A model generated the notes under the pieces. It saw only the letters and a program-made list of their open reading frames with translations. It was not told the origin of the DNA and ran no database searches. This document shows positions 43,801 to 51,485 of a stretch of 55,272 nucleotides of DNA, piece after piece. Source of the stretch: Synergistaceae bacterium UBA6101 (GTDB taxonomy: Bacteria > Synergistota > Synergistia > Synergistales > Synergistaceae); contig DIWR01000022.1 of the NCBI GenBank assembly GCA_002428495.1, forward strand, positions 1 through 55,272. Direction: 5' to 3'. The translations under genes were made by a program, and so were the position numbers. The first letter of the stretch is position 1; each line of letters begins with the position of its first letter.

Positions 43801-43931
43801 TGATTTCTGGTCGAAGGGCCGTTCAACGCCAGATAAACAACAATTGACTCTGCTTTTTTCAACGAAAAAGAGAGTTTTCTGCCGTTAATTTCGATATAGG
43901 GGTTTCCCAAAAAATGAAGGAAAAGAGTCAT
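40887..43931 (-). CDS. BTAD/SARP-type ATPase regulator, 1014 residues
   Basis: The protein begins with an OmpR-like winged-helix domain (LFLHFLGNPYIEINGRKLSF, about 1-95). A bacterial transcriptional activation (BTAD) domain covers about 129-230, an AAA/STAND NTPase has Walker A GEAGIGKTA at 270-278 and Walker B-like MIFEDIHWFD, and a C-terminal half of TPR-like helical repeats runs to the end. This is the layout of large SARP/MalT-like regulators. It lies divergent from the molybdenum hydroxylase/BCCT/lyase cluster with a 175-bp shared promoter region, so control of that cluster is likely. The ligand is unknown and is probably sensed by the repeats. It is unusually large for this otherwise compact window. 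Confidence 0.85.
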   Translation of the reverse strand: MTLFLHFLGNPYIEINGRKLSFSLKKAESIVVYLALNGPSTRNQLKALFWSDMENPQASANLRNALYIIRNAIPRYVDIERDTVSLKGSADDISALEKITDPDFPIPCHITEEPLRDFRLEGSEEFDEWAAVTKESIRKNIVAILRKRISNCYEKKMYEEMSNSLEVLLTIDPFDEDSVLELMETYCNIGQPTKALIFFKEYSSKIENKMGIAPSERSRKYFRKIIGNWSEHDDQSEKGRKFWCRKNELALMIGALTDSVGLNTAVYVHGEAGIGKTALINKAISILDTGDCLLLSSRSCPVGEWYPYSSWNSIMTQIGRTLDAENDFPDINTQSVLSGIFPGFLGGKGLNYNADVALMTERNPIVISGMINDILRRIACKKRIIMIFEDIHWFDTQSIQLLTAFMSSVDLDLNIILSGRPESSRITLAMLQSLNPPSKWKIVPLKLDPLRNDEIINICRHSLSEELLNQKGDEYFIRESEGIPLLLFEMLRAAEENPDSDLTNGLGGLIMARIGDLSELQQNVLSVLSVFAVGADPEQIAEATCRGQHEVLLAGETLLSKGLLNEREEEGRVIWDFTHAKVRECIYESISLSKRQELHKKVAEVLNNIYSPQKWDPELSTMLCHHYMKSGQRAMELKQYLRELIFDITLNHDLFPVVSDKVLLSCSTPFSSREGTEQKINQALGLLDEIRTDKNVDREELKRLEASCFELAGGYHISWGEYDKGLVFINEAISISNEFGLCDTHIHCLKHICYMHLQTEDPERLLSTARELILLSRPENYRHYMATAVRYVGVSMFLSGKYDGAERTFRHSIRLFESLKLTGKCYTLSILIAKCYIGELFQLKGDHTSALAYLEYATKTSESIGLYWGRSYFHTHAASLALDMNDMSLLFRHIDKAVSLFESCRGGRCGSMLYSIKAIADAERDQPEQADRSIERAEIFLKDVSRKQWMATQYLAKAWLLSKSSKNKKILPKNYNRSWESPEEPALRSAALYEECGFRHRGEWIRKKFGCNDQ

Positions 43932-44009
43932 GGACGTTCCCTGCCTTTATGTTCCATCGATATTAAATTATATCAATATATTTATACAATCTTGATCGAT
44001 CTGCGCCAA

Positions 44010-44078
44010 AAGCGTCAATAAAACGTCAAATAAGCCGTAAAAGAGGAGACATAGACACGGTGAGACCTATTGACGCTT
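44010..44078. promoter_or_regulatory. CGTCAA repeats in the divergent promoter region (SARP-type operator candidate)
   Basis: CGTCAA occurs at 44013 and again at 44024, exactly 11 bp apart on the same strand, and inverted as TTGACG at 44070-44075. The first and last copies form a perfect 11-bp inverted repeat, AAGCGTCAATA (44010-44020) and TATTGACGCTT (44068-44078). SARP/BTAD regulators bind direct heptamer repeats spaced by one helical turn, so this array suits the divergent regulator. Confidence 0.6.
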
Positions 44079-44106
44079 CTCTTATGCGGCAAGTATAGAC
44101 TTTATT

Positions 44107-44643
44107 GTGGAAATGAATGAAGGGTCAAACGGAAATAAAGAACTAACCATGATCGTTGGGGTGATTTTCCTGAAAATAGAGCTTAAGGTCAACGGCAAGT
44201 TAAGGAGAGCTGAAGTAGAGGCATCTGAGAGGCTGATAGATCTGCTCAGACAGAAACTAGGTCTTGTCAGCGTCAAAGAGGGATGCGGCGCAGGCGAGTG
44301 CGGTGCATGCACGGTCCTCATGGATGGAGAGGCAGTCTGTTCGTGTGTGGTTCCGGCTTTTCAGACAGACGGACACGACATTCTTACAGTCGATGGTCTT
44401 GAAGAAAACGGAGAATTGGATGTGATACAGCAGTCTTTCATTGACTGTGATGCGGTCCAGTGTGGTTTCTGTACCCCCGGGATGATAATGTCAGCCAAGG
44501 CTTTACTCATTAAAAACCCCTCTCCGTCAAGAGAAGAGATCAGGACCGCCCTTGCCGGGAATATATGCAGATGTACAGGTTACACTCAGATAATAAATGC
44601 GGTGGAGACCGCAGCTGAACGTATTGGAGAGTGTCGTCGGTGA
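44107..44643 (+). CDS. Molybdenum hydroxylase, [2Fe-2S] subunit (xanthine dehydrogenase family)
   Basis: The protein of up to 178 residues has the plant-type ferredoxin cluster motif CGAGECGACTVL and the second cluster motif CGFCTPGMIMSAKA ... CRCTGY, as in CoxS/XdhC-type small subunits. The start is uncertain. GTG 44107, ATG 44113 and ATG 44149 are in frame and none has a strong ribosome-binding site. ATG 44149 best fits the usual length of about 160. It carries electrons from the molybdenum site to the FAD subunit. The next gene starts within its stop codon (GTGA). Confidence 0.88.
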   Translation: MEMNEGSNGNKELTMIVGVIFLKIELKVNGKLRRAEVEASERLIDLLRQKLGLVSVKEGCGAGECGACTVLMDGEAVCSCVVPAFQTDGHDILTVDGLEENGELDVIQQSFIDCDAVQCGFCTPGMIMSAKALLIKNPSPSREEIRTALAGNICRCTGYTQIINAVETAAERIGECRR

Positions 44644-45524
44644 AAGGATTGTTTGCGCCTCAAAGTATAAAAGAATTTTTAGCACTCTTGGCTGAATGTG
44701 GAAAAAATGAAAAACATTTGATCGCGGGAGGGACGGACTGGCTGATAAAAACCCGGGGGAATCTCTCCGAGGAGGCAGTACTCTTTGATCTGTCAAAGAT
44801 GCCCGAACTCAGGGGAATAGAGAATAAGGAGTCTTTTCTGAGGTTGGGGTCAATGGAGACAATGACATCTATCCATTCCAGCGGAGTGATCAGGCTTCAT
44901 GCAACAGCGCTTTCTGATGCGGCGGCATCTATGGGTTCTGTCCAGATAAGAAACAGAGCAACTGTCGGAGGAAATCTCGCCAATGCTTCACCTGCTGCCG
45001 ATACCCCATCTGCACTTGCTGTTCTCGGTGCTTCTGCAGTCGTTTTTTCTCTTTCGGGCCGCAGAGTTCTCTCAGTTGAAGAAGTGCTCGGTCCATGCCC
45101 GAATAAAAATACATTGTCGGACAGCGATATCATTATGGAATTTTGTATTCCGTTAAGAAAAGAGTATGTCTCGGCGTTTAAAAAGATAGGAAGCAGGAGC
45201 GAAGTCAGCATAGCTCGCGTCAATATGGCTGTCTCGGCACGATACGAGGACGGCAACTTTTCTGATGCCAGAGTTTTTATAGGTACTCTTGGCAGCGCGG
45301 CAAAAAGATGCCCGAGTGCAGAAACTGCGCTGAGCATGGAAACTTCTTTACGTGAACAAAGTTTTAAAGATGCCCTTTGCGAATTTGCCGGACAGATGAT
45401 CCCCGGAAGGAGCACCCTCCCTTATAAGAAATCAGCCCTAATGGCGCTCGCAGAAGATCTTCTGGAAATGCTTGAGGAGAGGGGAAGGGCGTCAGAAAAA
45501 AGTGGGGAAAAGAGCCATGGATAA
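44640..45524 (+). CDS. Molybdenum hydroxylase, FAD-binding subunit
   Basis: From GTG 44640 the protein has 294 residues. GGAGA lies nine bases upstream, and the start overlaps the preceding TGA. A GTG at 44631 is also possible. It has the FAD motifs AGGTDWLIK and the MGSVQIRNRATVGGNLANASPAADTP stretch (split here over about 103-128), followed by the CO-dehydrogenase flavoprotein C-terminal domain (FKKIGSRSEVSIARVNMAV). It passes electrons from the [2Fe-2S] subunit to an acceptor, probably NAD(P) or ferredoxin. Its end overlaps the large-subunit gene by 8 bp. Confidence 0.87.
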   Translation: MKGLFAPQSIKEFLALLAECGKNEKHLIAGGTDWLIKTRGNLSEEAVLFDLSKMPELRGIENKESFLRLGSMETMTSIHSSGVIRLHATALSDAAASMGSVQIRNRATVGGNLANASPAADTPSALAVLGASAVVFSLSGRRVLSVEEVLGPCPNKNTLSDSDIIMEFCIPLRKEYVSAFKKIGSRSEVSIARVNMAVSARYEDGNFSDARVFIGTLGSAAKRCPSAETALSMETSLREQSFKDALCEFAGQMIPGRSTLPYKKSALMALAEDLLEMLEERGRASEKSGEKSHG

Positions 45525-47757
45525 GAGATCATACAATTATATCGGTAAAAATATCATCAGATGCGACGCTGCAGACAAAGTGCAGGGCCGGTTCCTTTAT
45601 CTCTCAGACGAACCTTTTCCAAACGCACTTGTCGGAGTTATCCTGATGAGCCCCCACGCCAATGCAACAGTAAGATCGATCGACGTTTCTGAAGCGATCG
45701 GTATCGAAGGTGTTGAGATACTTACATATCTTGATATTCCTTCAGTAAAGTACAACAGCGGCGAGTGGTTCCCCGGCCAGGAAGATTTTCCGGATGAGAC
45801 TATCCTCACCGGTCATGCAAGACACGTAGGCGACCGCATAGCCCTGGTCATGGCTGAAACTGAAGAAAAAGCGAGAAAAGCCAGGGATCTTGTAAGAGTG
45901 GAGTATGAAATAATGCCTGCTGTCACAGTGCTTGAAACAGCCGCAGATATGGCGGGGACACTCCATGAAGACGGAGAAAAGAGCTTTGAGGGCAGCCTCT
46001 GCTATGGAGATATCGATCAAGCTTTTTCCGCGGCTGCCTACATAGAGTCAGACACTATTGCCACACCAAAGGTCCATCATGCGGCTATGGAAACTCACTC
46101 AGTGCTGGCAATACCCCGTCCCGGAAATGTGATCGAAGTCAGGACTCCCTGCCAGATCACATTCGGAGTGCAGCATTCCATCGCACAGGTATTAAAAATA
46201 CCATTATCAAAGATAAGGGTCATCAAGGCAAACATGGGCGGGACCTTTGGAGGGAAACAGGAGGTCGTCTTTGAAGTTTTGTGTGCATGGGCCGCGAATA
46301 AACTCAAAAGGCCTGTTTTTATCAACACGACGAGGGAAGAGACCATCCTTTCGACCCGTACCAGAGCCGCGGTAAAAGGTAAAGTCGAAACGGCTGTGGA
46401 TGCTGAGGGCCTGATACTTGGAAGGCGTTTTGAACTGACCGTGGATGCAGGAGCATACCTTACGGGCACAAAGAAGTTAATGATTGCCATGGGGAAAAAG
46501 GCTTCAAGGCTATATAGGATACCTGCTCTCAGCTACACAGGTTCTGTAGTCAGGACGTCAACGACTCCGGCAGGTGCGTGCCGTGGCTACGGCTCACCTC
46601 AGATACACACGATAACAGAGATCCACACAGACCTGATGTGCAGGAGGCTTGGATTTGATCCTGTTGGGTTCAGGCTGAAAAATCTCCTTAAAGAATTCGA
46701 AGAAGATCTTTCCGGAGGTGCGAATATCGGCAAGGCAAGAGTGATAGAGTGTCTTAAAAGGGGAGCAGAGTCTTTCGGATGGGAAGAAAACATAACCCCA
46801 AAGGTAAGCAGAGGAAGGTTTTTTACCGGAATAGGCTTTGCGTGCTGCACGCATGGCAATGGTTACTATAAAACAAAGTATCATGATTTTTCGAATATGT
46901 CCCTAAAGATACTTGAAGACGGCTCTGCGATACTTCGGGCCTCGATCCATGAGCTTGGCAGCGGCGCAACAACAGCTCTTGCACAGATAGTGGGCGAGGT
47001 CACGGGAATAGATGTATCAAAAATTACAGTTACCGAGACTGATACGCAATTTACTTCTTATGACTCGGGATGCCAGGCAAGCAGGGTCATATACGTATGC
47101 GGTGAATGCGCAAGACTGGTTTCCGAAGCGGCAGTGAAAATGCTCACTCAAGAGGCATCAAAACTTTTGGACAAGCCCGTCCGGTTTTCTCAAGGAAGTC
47201 TTGTATGTGAAGGAAAAAGACTTGAAATTGGAGGGACAGTGAGGGAAATAATGAAAAAAAGGAGGGTCTCGATCGAAGCTAATTTTGAACACAGGCCTGA
47301 GATGAACCCGGCATCCTTCGGCGTTCACTTCGCGGAAGTGACAGTTGATAAGCTGACAGGCCTGGTGAAGATCAACAGATATCTTGCTGTTCACGATATC
47401 GGCCAGGCAATAAACGAGAGTTTTGTAAGAGGGCAGATTTATGGTGGCATACAGATGGGGATAGGAATGGCCCTTTGTGAAGAGCTGCCATATGACAGCA
47501 ATGGTATGCCCAAAGCTCGTAATTTTGACAAATACCATCTGATAAATGCCCCCGACATGCCGGACTCAGAAATAATTCTTATTGAAGACGGTGAGCCGGG
47601 AGGTCCGTTTGGAGCGAAAAGCATAGGGGAAATTTCAACTGTTCCGGTGTCAGCGGCAATTGTAAACGCAGTAAACAGAGCTCTGGGTTCATCATTAACA
47701 GACCTCCCGCTTACACCGGCAAAGATTGTGGAAGCAGTCGCTGATCTGAAAAAATGA
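45517..47757 (+). CDS. Molybdenum hydroxylase, molybdopterin-binding subunit
   Basis: From ATG 45517 the protein has 746 residues. It has the two aldehyde-oxidase/xanthine-dehydrogenase domains, the ANMGGTFGGKQE motif near residue 242 and TTPAGACRGYGSPQ near 350. The catalytic glutamate sits in GPFGAKSIGE near the C-terminus, and QASRVIYVCGE in the middle. It would insert oxygen from water into a C-H bond next to a ring nitrogen. Family alone does not give the substrate. Its operon with a BCCT transporter and a MIO-less ergothionase-type lyase points to an imidazole or imidazole-thione derivative such as thiourocanate, or a later product. This is inference. Confidence 0.87.
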   Translation: MDKRSYNYIGKNIIRCDAADKVQGRFLYLSDEPFPNALVGVILMSPHANATVRSIDVSEAIGIEGVEILTYLDIPSVKYNSGEWFPGQEDFPDETILTGHARHVGDRIALVMAETEEKARKARDLVRVEYEIMPAVTVLETAADMAGTLHEDGEKSFEGSLCYGDIDQAFSAAAYIESDTIATPKVHHAAMETHSVLAIPRPGNVIEVRTPCQITFGVQHSIAQVLKIPLSKIRVIKANMGGTFGGKQEVVFEVLCAWAANKLKRPVFINTTREETILSTRTRAAVKGKVETAVDAEGLILGRRFELTVDAGAYLTGTKKLMIAMGKKASRLYRIPALSYTGSVVRTSTTPAGACRGYGSPQIHTITEIHTDLMCRRLGFDPVGFRLKNLLKEFEEDLSGGANIGKARVIECLKRGAESFGWEENITPKVSRGRFFTGIGFACCTHGNGYYKTKYHDFSNMSLKILEDGSAILRASIHELGSGATTALAQIVGEVTGIDVSKITVTETDTQFTSYDSGCQASRVIYVCGECARLVSEAAVKMLTQEASKLLDKPVRFSQGSLVCEGKRLEIGGTVREIMKKRRVSIEANFEHRPEMNPASFGVHFAEVTVDKLTGLVKINRYLAVHDIGQAINESFVRGQIYGGIQMGIGMALCEELPYDSNGMPKARNFDKYHLINAPDMPDSEIILIEDGEPGGPFGAKSIGEISTVPVSAAIVNAVNRALGSSLTDLPLTPAKIVEAVADLKK

Positions 47758-47820
47758 TGGTCCCAAATTTCAAAAATATTATTGATCCAAAATTCCGCTT
47801 TATTAAGGAGGATAACAGAA

Positions 47821-49392
47821 ATGCAAGATGAACAGAAGCAAGCTGTATCTGAGATCAAGAAAGGAATTCGCTGGGAAGTTTTCCTGCCTGCATTTATCGT
47901 AGTTGCTTTAGCGGCAATAGTCGGTATTGTTGACAAGGATGCCCTGACAAAAGCCAGCAATATGTTTTTCTTTTGGTCCCTTGACAGTTTCGGGTGGCTT
48001 TACCAGCTTTCAATAATGACAAGTGTTGTCCTTGTGGCTGTAGTTACTTTTTCAAAACTGGGAAAAATGAGGATTGGCGGAAAGGAAGCAAAACCAAAGT
48101 ATAGTTTCTGGACATGGTTCGCTATGACGCTTACAGGAGGGATAGCTACCGGTATAGTTACGTGGGGGGTCAACGAACCACTCATCTATTACGGCAACGT
48201 ATGGGGAGAACTTGATCAGCTTGGCATACAAGCCGGGACTCATCAGGCTGCAATTTTTGCAATGGCGAGAAGTTTCTATAACTGGACATTCGTTCCCTAT
48301 GCTATCTATGCTCTTTGCGGTCTTTTGGTATCCTACATTTATTACCACAAAAAAGACAGCCTTACTGTGACAGCGACATTAAAGCCTCTCTTCGGAGATC
48401 GCGTCACTAAACCTCTTTCATCAGCCATAATAGACACCCTTTCAATGCTTGCTCTGACGATCGGTCTGGCCACAGGTCTGACAATGTGCATAACACTTGT
48501 GATAACAGGACTTAAAGGCGCATACGGCATTCAGGAGAGCCTTCCCTTGTTTATCGGCATAGGTGCAGTAATAATTTTTGCATTTACGTTTTCAAGTTAT
48601 GTCGGACTGGACAGGGGATTGAAAATCGTTGGAAGCCTGAATGCCTGGTTCTATTACGGACTTTTAGCTCTCCTTCTCATTACCGGTCCCACCCTTTTCA
48701 TTCTGCGGATAGGAACAGCCGGGCTTGCCTCCTGGATGCACAACTTCTGGCTATGGGGGTTGGATCCGATCGATATAGGAGGAGAAGCGCTGACCCGTTC
48801 ATGGACACTCTTTGACTGGGCTTTCTGGGTCGGCTATGCACCTGTTACAGGAATATTCCTTGCAATGCTCTCGTATGGAAGAACGATAAGGGAATACATG
48901 ATCGTAAACTGGATACTTCCTTCCGTATTTGGCATTATTTGGTTCTCAATATGGGGTGGAAGTGCCATTCACATGCAGATGACAGGCGGTGCAGATCTTG
49001 TAGGAGCGCTGAATAGCGGCGGAGCGGTAATGGCACTTTGGGAATTTCTAAAAAATCTCCCGTTTGGTCTTGGTGTAATAGTTGTGCCAATAAACATACT
49101 TGTTATTCTTGCCTCCTTTATTACCTGTGCTGATGCTACGCTGACAAATATTGGCTCTATGTGTGTAAGGGATGTCCCCATCGGAACAGAACCTCCTGCA
49201 AAGATCAAGGTTCTCTGGGGGATTTCTATCGGTGTAGTTGCCATTATAATGGCTGCATACGGAGGAGGCGCCCAAGGGGTAGACGGAGTTAAAGCCCTGG
49301 CAGCGGCAGCAGGTTTTGTGGTGCTGTTTATATTTGCCGTACAGGTAATTGCATTCATTAAGATATTTTTTATTGACAAAGTCACTGAATAG
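47821..49392 (+). CDS. BCCT family transporter (betaine/carnitine/choline type)
   Basis: From ATG 47821 (AAGGAGG eight bases upstream) the protein has 523 residues and about twelve membrane segments. The BCCT landmarks are present: GGIATGIVTWGVNEPLIYYG near residue 103, FSSYVGLDRGLKIVGSLN, and SWTLFDWAFWVGYAPVTGIF with YGRTIREYMI in the signature helix. In that helix two of the tryptophans usual in betaine carriers are Phe and Tyr (WAFWVGY against WAWWxxW). This suggests a substrate other than glycine betaine. Ergothioneine and hercynine are histidine betaines, and the downstream lyase supports one of these. It lies 63 bp after the molybdenum subunit gene. Confidence 0.9.
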   Translation: MQDEQKQAVSEIKKGIRWEVFLPAFIVVALAAIVGIVDKDALTKASNMFFFWSLDSFGWLYQLSIMTSVVLVAVVTFSKLGKMRIGGKEAKPKYSFWTWFAMTLTGGIATGIVTWGVNEPLIYYGNVWGELDQLGIQAGTHQAAIFAMARSFYNWTFVPYAIYALCGLLVSYIYYHKKDSLTVTATLKPLFGDRVTKPLSSAIIDTLSMLALTIGLATGLTMCITLVITGLKGAYGIQESLPLFIGIGAVIIFAFTFSSYVGLDRGLKIVGSLNAWFYYGLLALLLITGPTLFILRIGTAGLASWMHNFWLWGLDPIDIGGEALTRSWTLFDWAFWVGYAPVTGIFLAMLSYGRTIREYMIVNWILPSVFGIIWFSIWGGSAIHMQMTGGADLVGALNSGGAVMALWEFLKNLPFGLGVIVVPINILVILASFITCADATLTNIGSMCVRDVPIGTEPPAKIKVLWGISIGVVAIIMAAYGGGAQGVDGVKALAAAAGFVVLFIFAVQVIAFIKIFFIDKVTE

Positions 49393-49500
49393 TCAAGCCG
49401 CAGATCTTCTCTTACCGCTTAATTGACATAGAATGTGATATTTACTGCGGACGTAACGATTCTCTCGCTGCATCCGCAGTCTTGATCATGGAGGTTAAAA

Positions 49501-51009
49501 ATGAAGATATTGCTTACAGGTAATGACCTTACAATAGAAAAAGTCTGGTCTGTCGCAGTTGAAGGTGCGGAAGTAGAAATCAGTCCGGAGGCGGATGCTA
49601 AGCTCGAAGCTTCAAGGCAGCTCGTATACGATCTTGTTGACGAGGATATCCCTGTATATGGTTTTAACACCGGAGTTGGCTGGAACAAAGACCATACCAT
49701 TGCAAAGGAATTCTTTGAAGATTTTAACCGTAAACTGATTTATTCACACTCACTCGGAATAGCTCCAGAGGCATCGGAAGAAGAAGTAAGGGCAATGATG
49801 GTTATAAGACTTAACTGCCTGCTTCAGGGTTACACGGGTATTCAACCCGCAGTGGCAAGACGTTATGCCGAGTTTTTAAATGAAGGGATACACCCTGTTG
49901 TCCCTGAAAGAGGATCGGTCGGAGAGGGCGACATAGCTGTGATGTCCCACATTGGCTTGGCCATGATCGGGGAGGGCGAAGTTTATTACAAGGGGAATAG
50001 GATATCCTCAATTGAAGCGCACAGAAAGACCGGCCTCGAACCGGTCGTTCTGGGACCCAAGGACGGGCTTGCCATAGTAAGCAACAGTGCCTTCTCAGCA
50101 GGACAGGGAGCACTTGTCCTTAAAAAAATCAGTGACCTCGCAGACACAGGAGATATTGTCTACTCAGTTTCGCTGGAAGGACTTAACGGGAATACTTCAC
50201 CGCTTGATCCGTCAGGGCTTGCCCCGAGGAGATTAAAAGGTCAGCAGATCAGCGCAGAAAGAGTCAGGAAGGCTGTCGAGGGAAGCAGTATTTATGACAG
50301 AAATCCGGAAAAACCCGTTCAGGATCCTCTGTGCTTCCGCGGAGCAGTCCATGTGAACGGAACGCTGCGCGATGCGCTTGACTACGTAACTGAATTTATG
50401 GATATTCAGATGAACAGTACTGATGACAATCCATGTGTTTTGGTTGATGAAAGACGCATGATATCCGTATCTAATTTCGAGACTACCTCACTTGCGACCG
50501 GCTTGGAAATGCTCGGCATTGTTTTGAGCCATGTCTCGCGAATGTCCTGCTACCGTATGTTGAAGCTGTGCAACCCGGTGCTGACCGGACTTCCCAGGTT
50601 CCTGAGCCATGACGGAGGAGATTCACACTGTTTTGGGGCTTTTCAGAAATCATATTCACTTATGGATACTGAGATCAGGCACCTATCGAATCCATGTTCA
50701 TCAGATTTTATGTCTCTTGCCGGAGGAATTGAGGACCACGCAAACAACACTCCGTTTGTGGTCCAAAAATTAAGAAAAGCAGCGGATAATCTTGTATATA
50801 TATATGGTATGGAAATGATACACGGATGTCAGGCAATCGACTTGCGCATGAGAAAAAACAGGATAAGGCTTGGAAAGGGGACGGAGGCTGCATGGAAGGC
50901 TTTCCGAAAGGAAGTTGCTCTCTATGAGAACGACAGGCCGATATCTCCTGACATACAGAAGTCTTATGAGTTCATAAAAAGCAACATCATTCTGTCTGCC
51001 TGTATTTAA
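49501..51009 (+). CDS. MIO-less ammonia-lyase homologue, probable ergothionase (trimethylamine lyase)
   Basis: The 502-residue protein aligns with histidine ammonia-lyase over its length: Tyr53 in PVYGFNTGVGW, then QPAVARRYAEFLN, VQDPLCFRG and STDDNPCV. The MIO triad is missing. Where histidase has GSVGASGD, this protein has GSVGEGD (residues 138-144), one residue shorter and without the Ser. The tyrosine of the histidase QDPYSLR motif is Leu. Lyases of this family without MIO are known as ergothionases, which use acid/base catalysis to eliminate trimethylamine from ergothioneine, giving thiourocanate. The BCCT gene just upstream supports a betaine substrate. GGAGGT precedes the ATG. An annotation as hutH would be misleading. 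A related betaine, such as hercynine, remains possible. Confidence 0.75.
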   Translation: MKILLTGNDLTIEKVWSVAVEGAEVEISPEADAKLEASRQLVYDLVDEDIPVYGFNTGVGWNKDHTIAKEFFEDFNRKLIYSHSLGIAPEASEEEVRAMMVIRLNCLLQGYTGIQPAVARRYAEFLNEGIHPVVPERGSVGEGDIAVMSHIGLAMIGEGEVYYKGNRISSIEAHRKTGLEPVVLGPKDGLAIVSNSAFSAGQGALVLKKISDLADTGDIVYSVSLEGLNGNTSPLDPSGLAPRRLKGQQISAERVRKAVEGSSIYDRNPEKPVQDPLCFRGAVHVNGTLRDALDYVTEFMDIQMNSTDDNPCVLVDERRMISVSNFETTSLATGLEMLGIVLSHVSRMSCYRMLKLCNPVLTGLPRFLSHDGGDSHCFGAFQKSYSLMDTEIRHLSNPCSSDFMSLAGGIEDHANNTPFVVQKLRKAADNLVYIYGMEMIHGCQAIDLRMRKNRIRLGKGTEAAWKAFRKEVALYENDRPISPDIQKSYEFIKSNIILSACI

Positions 51010-51013
51010 ATAT

Positions 51014-51201
51014 GTTGGCATTGCGACGGGGATAATGGTAGTTCTCGCCGCCCTCTGCCTCAAGGAACCTCCCAAAGGCTACAGGCCGGCAGGGTGGAAT
51101 CAGCCTGTACCGTCGTCAGCGCTTTCATCGTCTCTGCAGCGGTCTTGGCGGTTTCAGTAGCTATACTGGGCACACTCAAGGCCCCCGCTAAGCTGGTGTA
51201 A
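51014..51201 (+). pseudogene. Remnant of an OFA-family (oxalate/formate antiporter-like) MFS transporter
   Basis: Two pieces remain. From 51014 the frame reads VGIATGIMVVLAALCLKEPP, then KGYRPAGW, which is the typical segment after TM6 in OFA-family MFS proteins. From 51121, in another frame, AFIVSAAVLAVSVAILGTLK with APAKLV and TAA (51199-51201) is the normal C-terminal end of such a transporter. The N-terminal half and helices 7-11 are gone. It begins right after the ergothionase-type gene, so an organic-acid exporter may once have followed that operon. Confidence 0.65.
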
Positions 51202-51324
51202 TTGGGGCATCTCGGAGCGCTGGCTTAGCAACATTTGCGGTCCTGCGCTTCAACGTATTGGCATACGCCTTAGCTTGAACCACTGCATGTTGCGTCGCTA
51301 TCATCTCCGATCTGCCCCAATTAC
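51198..51324. repeat. Large palindromic repeat unit 1
   Basis: Arms GTAATTGGGGCA (51198-51209) and TGCCCCAATTAC (51313-51324) are perfect 12-bp inverted repeats. The interior can continue as an imperfect hairpin (GCAACAT with ATGTTGC, TTCAA with TTGAA, CGTAT-TGGC-ATACG at the tip). A 43-bp block (51217-51259) is repeated exactly in unit 2. It has no coding potential. It resembles a palindromic mobile element or REP/BIME-like unit. Confidence 0.7.
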
Positions 51325-51325
51325 G

Positions 51326-51452
51326 GCAATTGGGATTTATAGTGGCGCTGGCTTAGCAACATTTGCGGTCCTGCGCTTCAACGTATTAATATACGCCTCG
51401 GTTCGGAACTTCACATGTTGCGTTCTTATCACTCGCTCTAAATCCCAATTGC
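51326..51452. repeat. Large palindromic repeat unit 2
   Basis: Arms GCAATTGGGATTTA (51326-51339) and TAAATCCCAATTGC (51439-51452) are perfect 14-bp inverted repeats. The interior shares 43 identical bases with unit 1 (51345-51387) and folds similarly, with tip CGTAT-TAAT-ATACG. The outer arms differ from unit 1, so arm pairs have co-varied while staying complementary. Confidence 0.7.
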
Positions 51453-51485
51453 TATATTGCCGTTGGCTATCGCTAAAACCTAAAA

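Noticed and set aside
49501..51009. Annotation as histidine ammonia-lyase (hutH)
   Set aside because: The MIO-forming Ala-Ser-Gly triad is absent and no other hut gene is nearby, while a BCCT carrier is.
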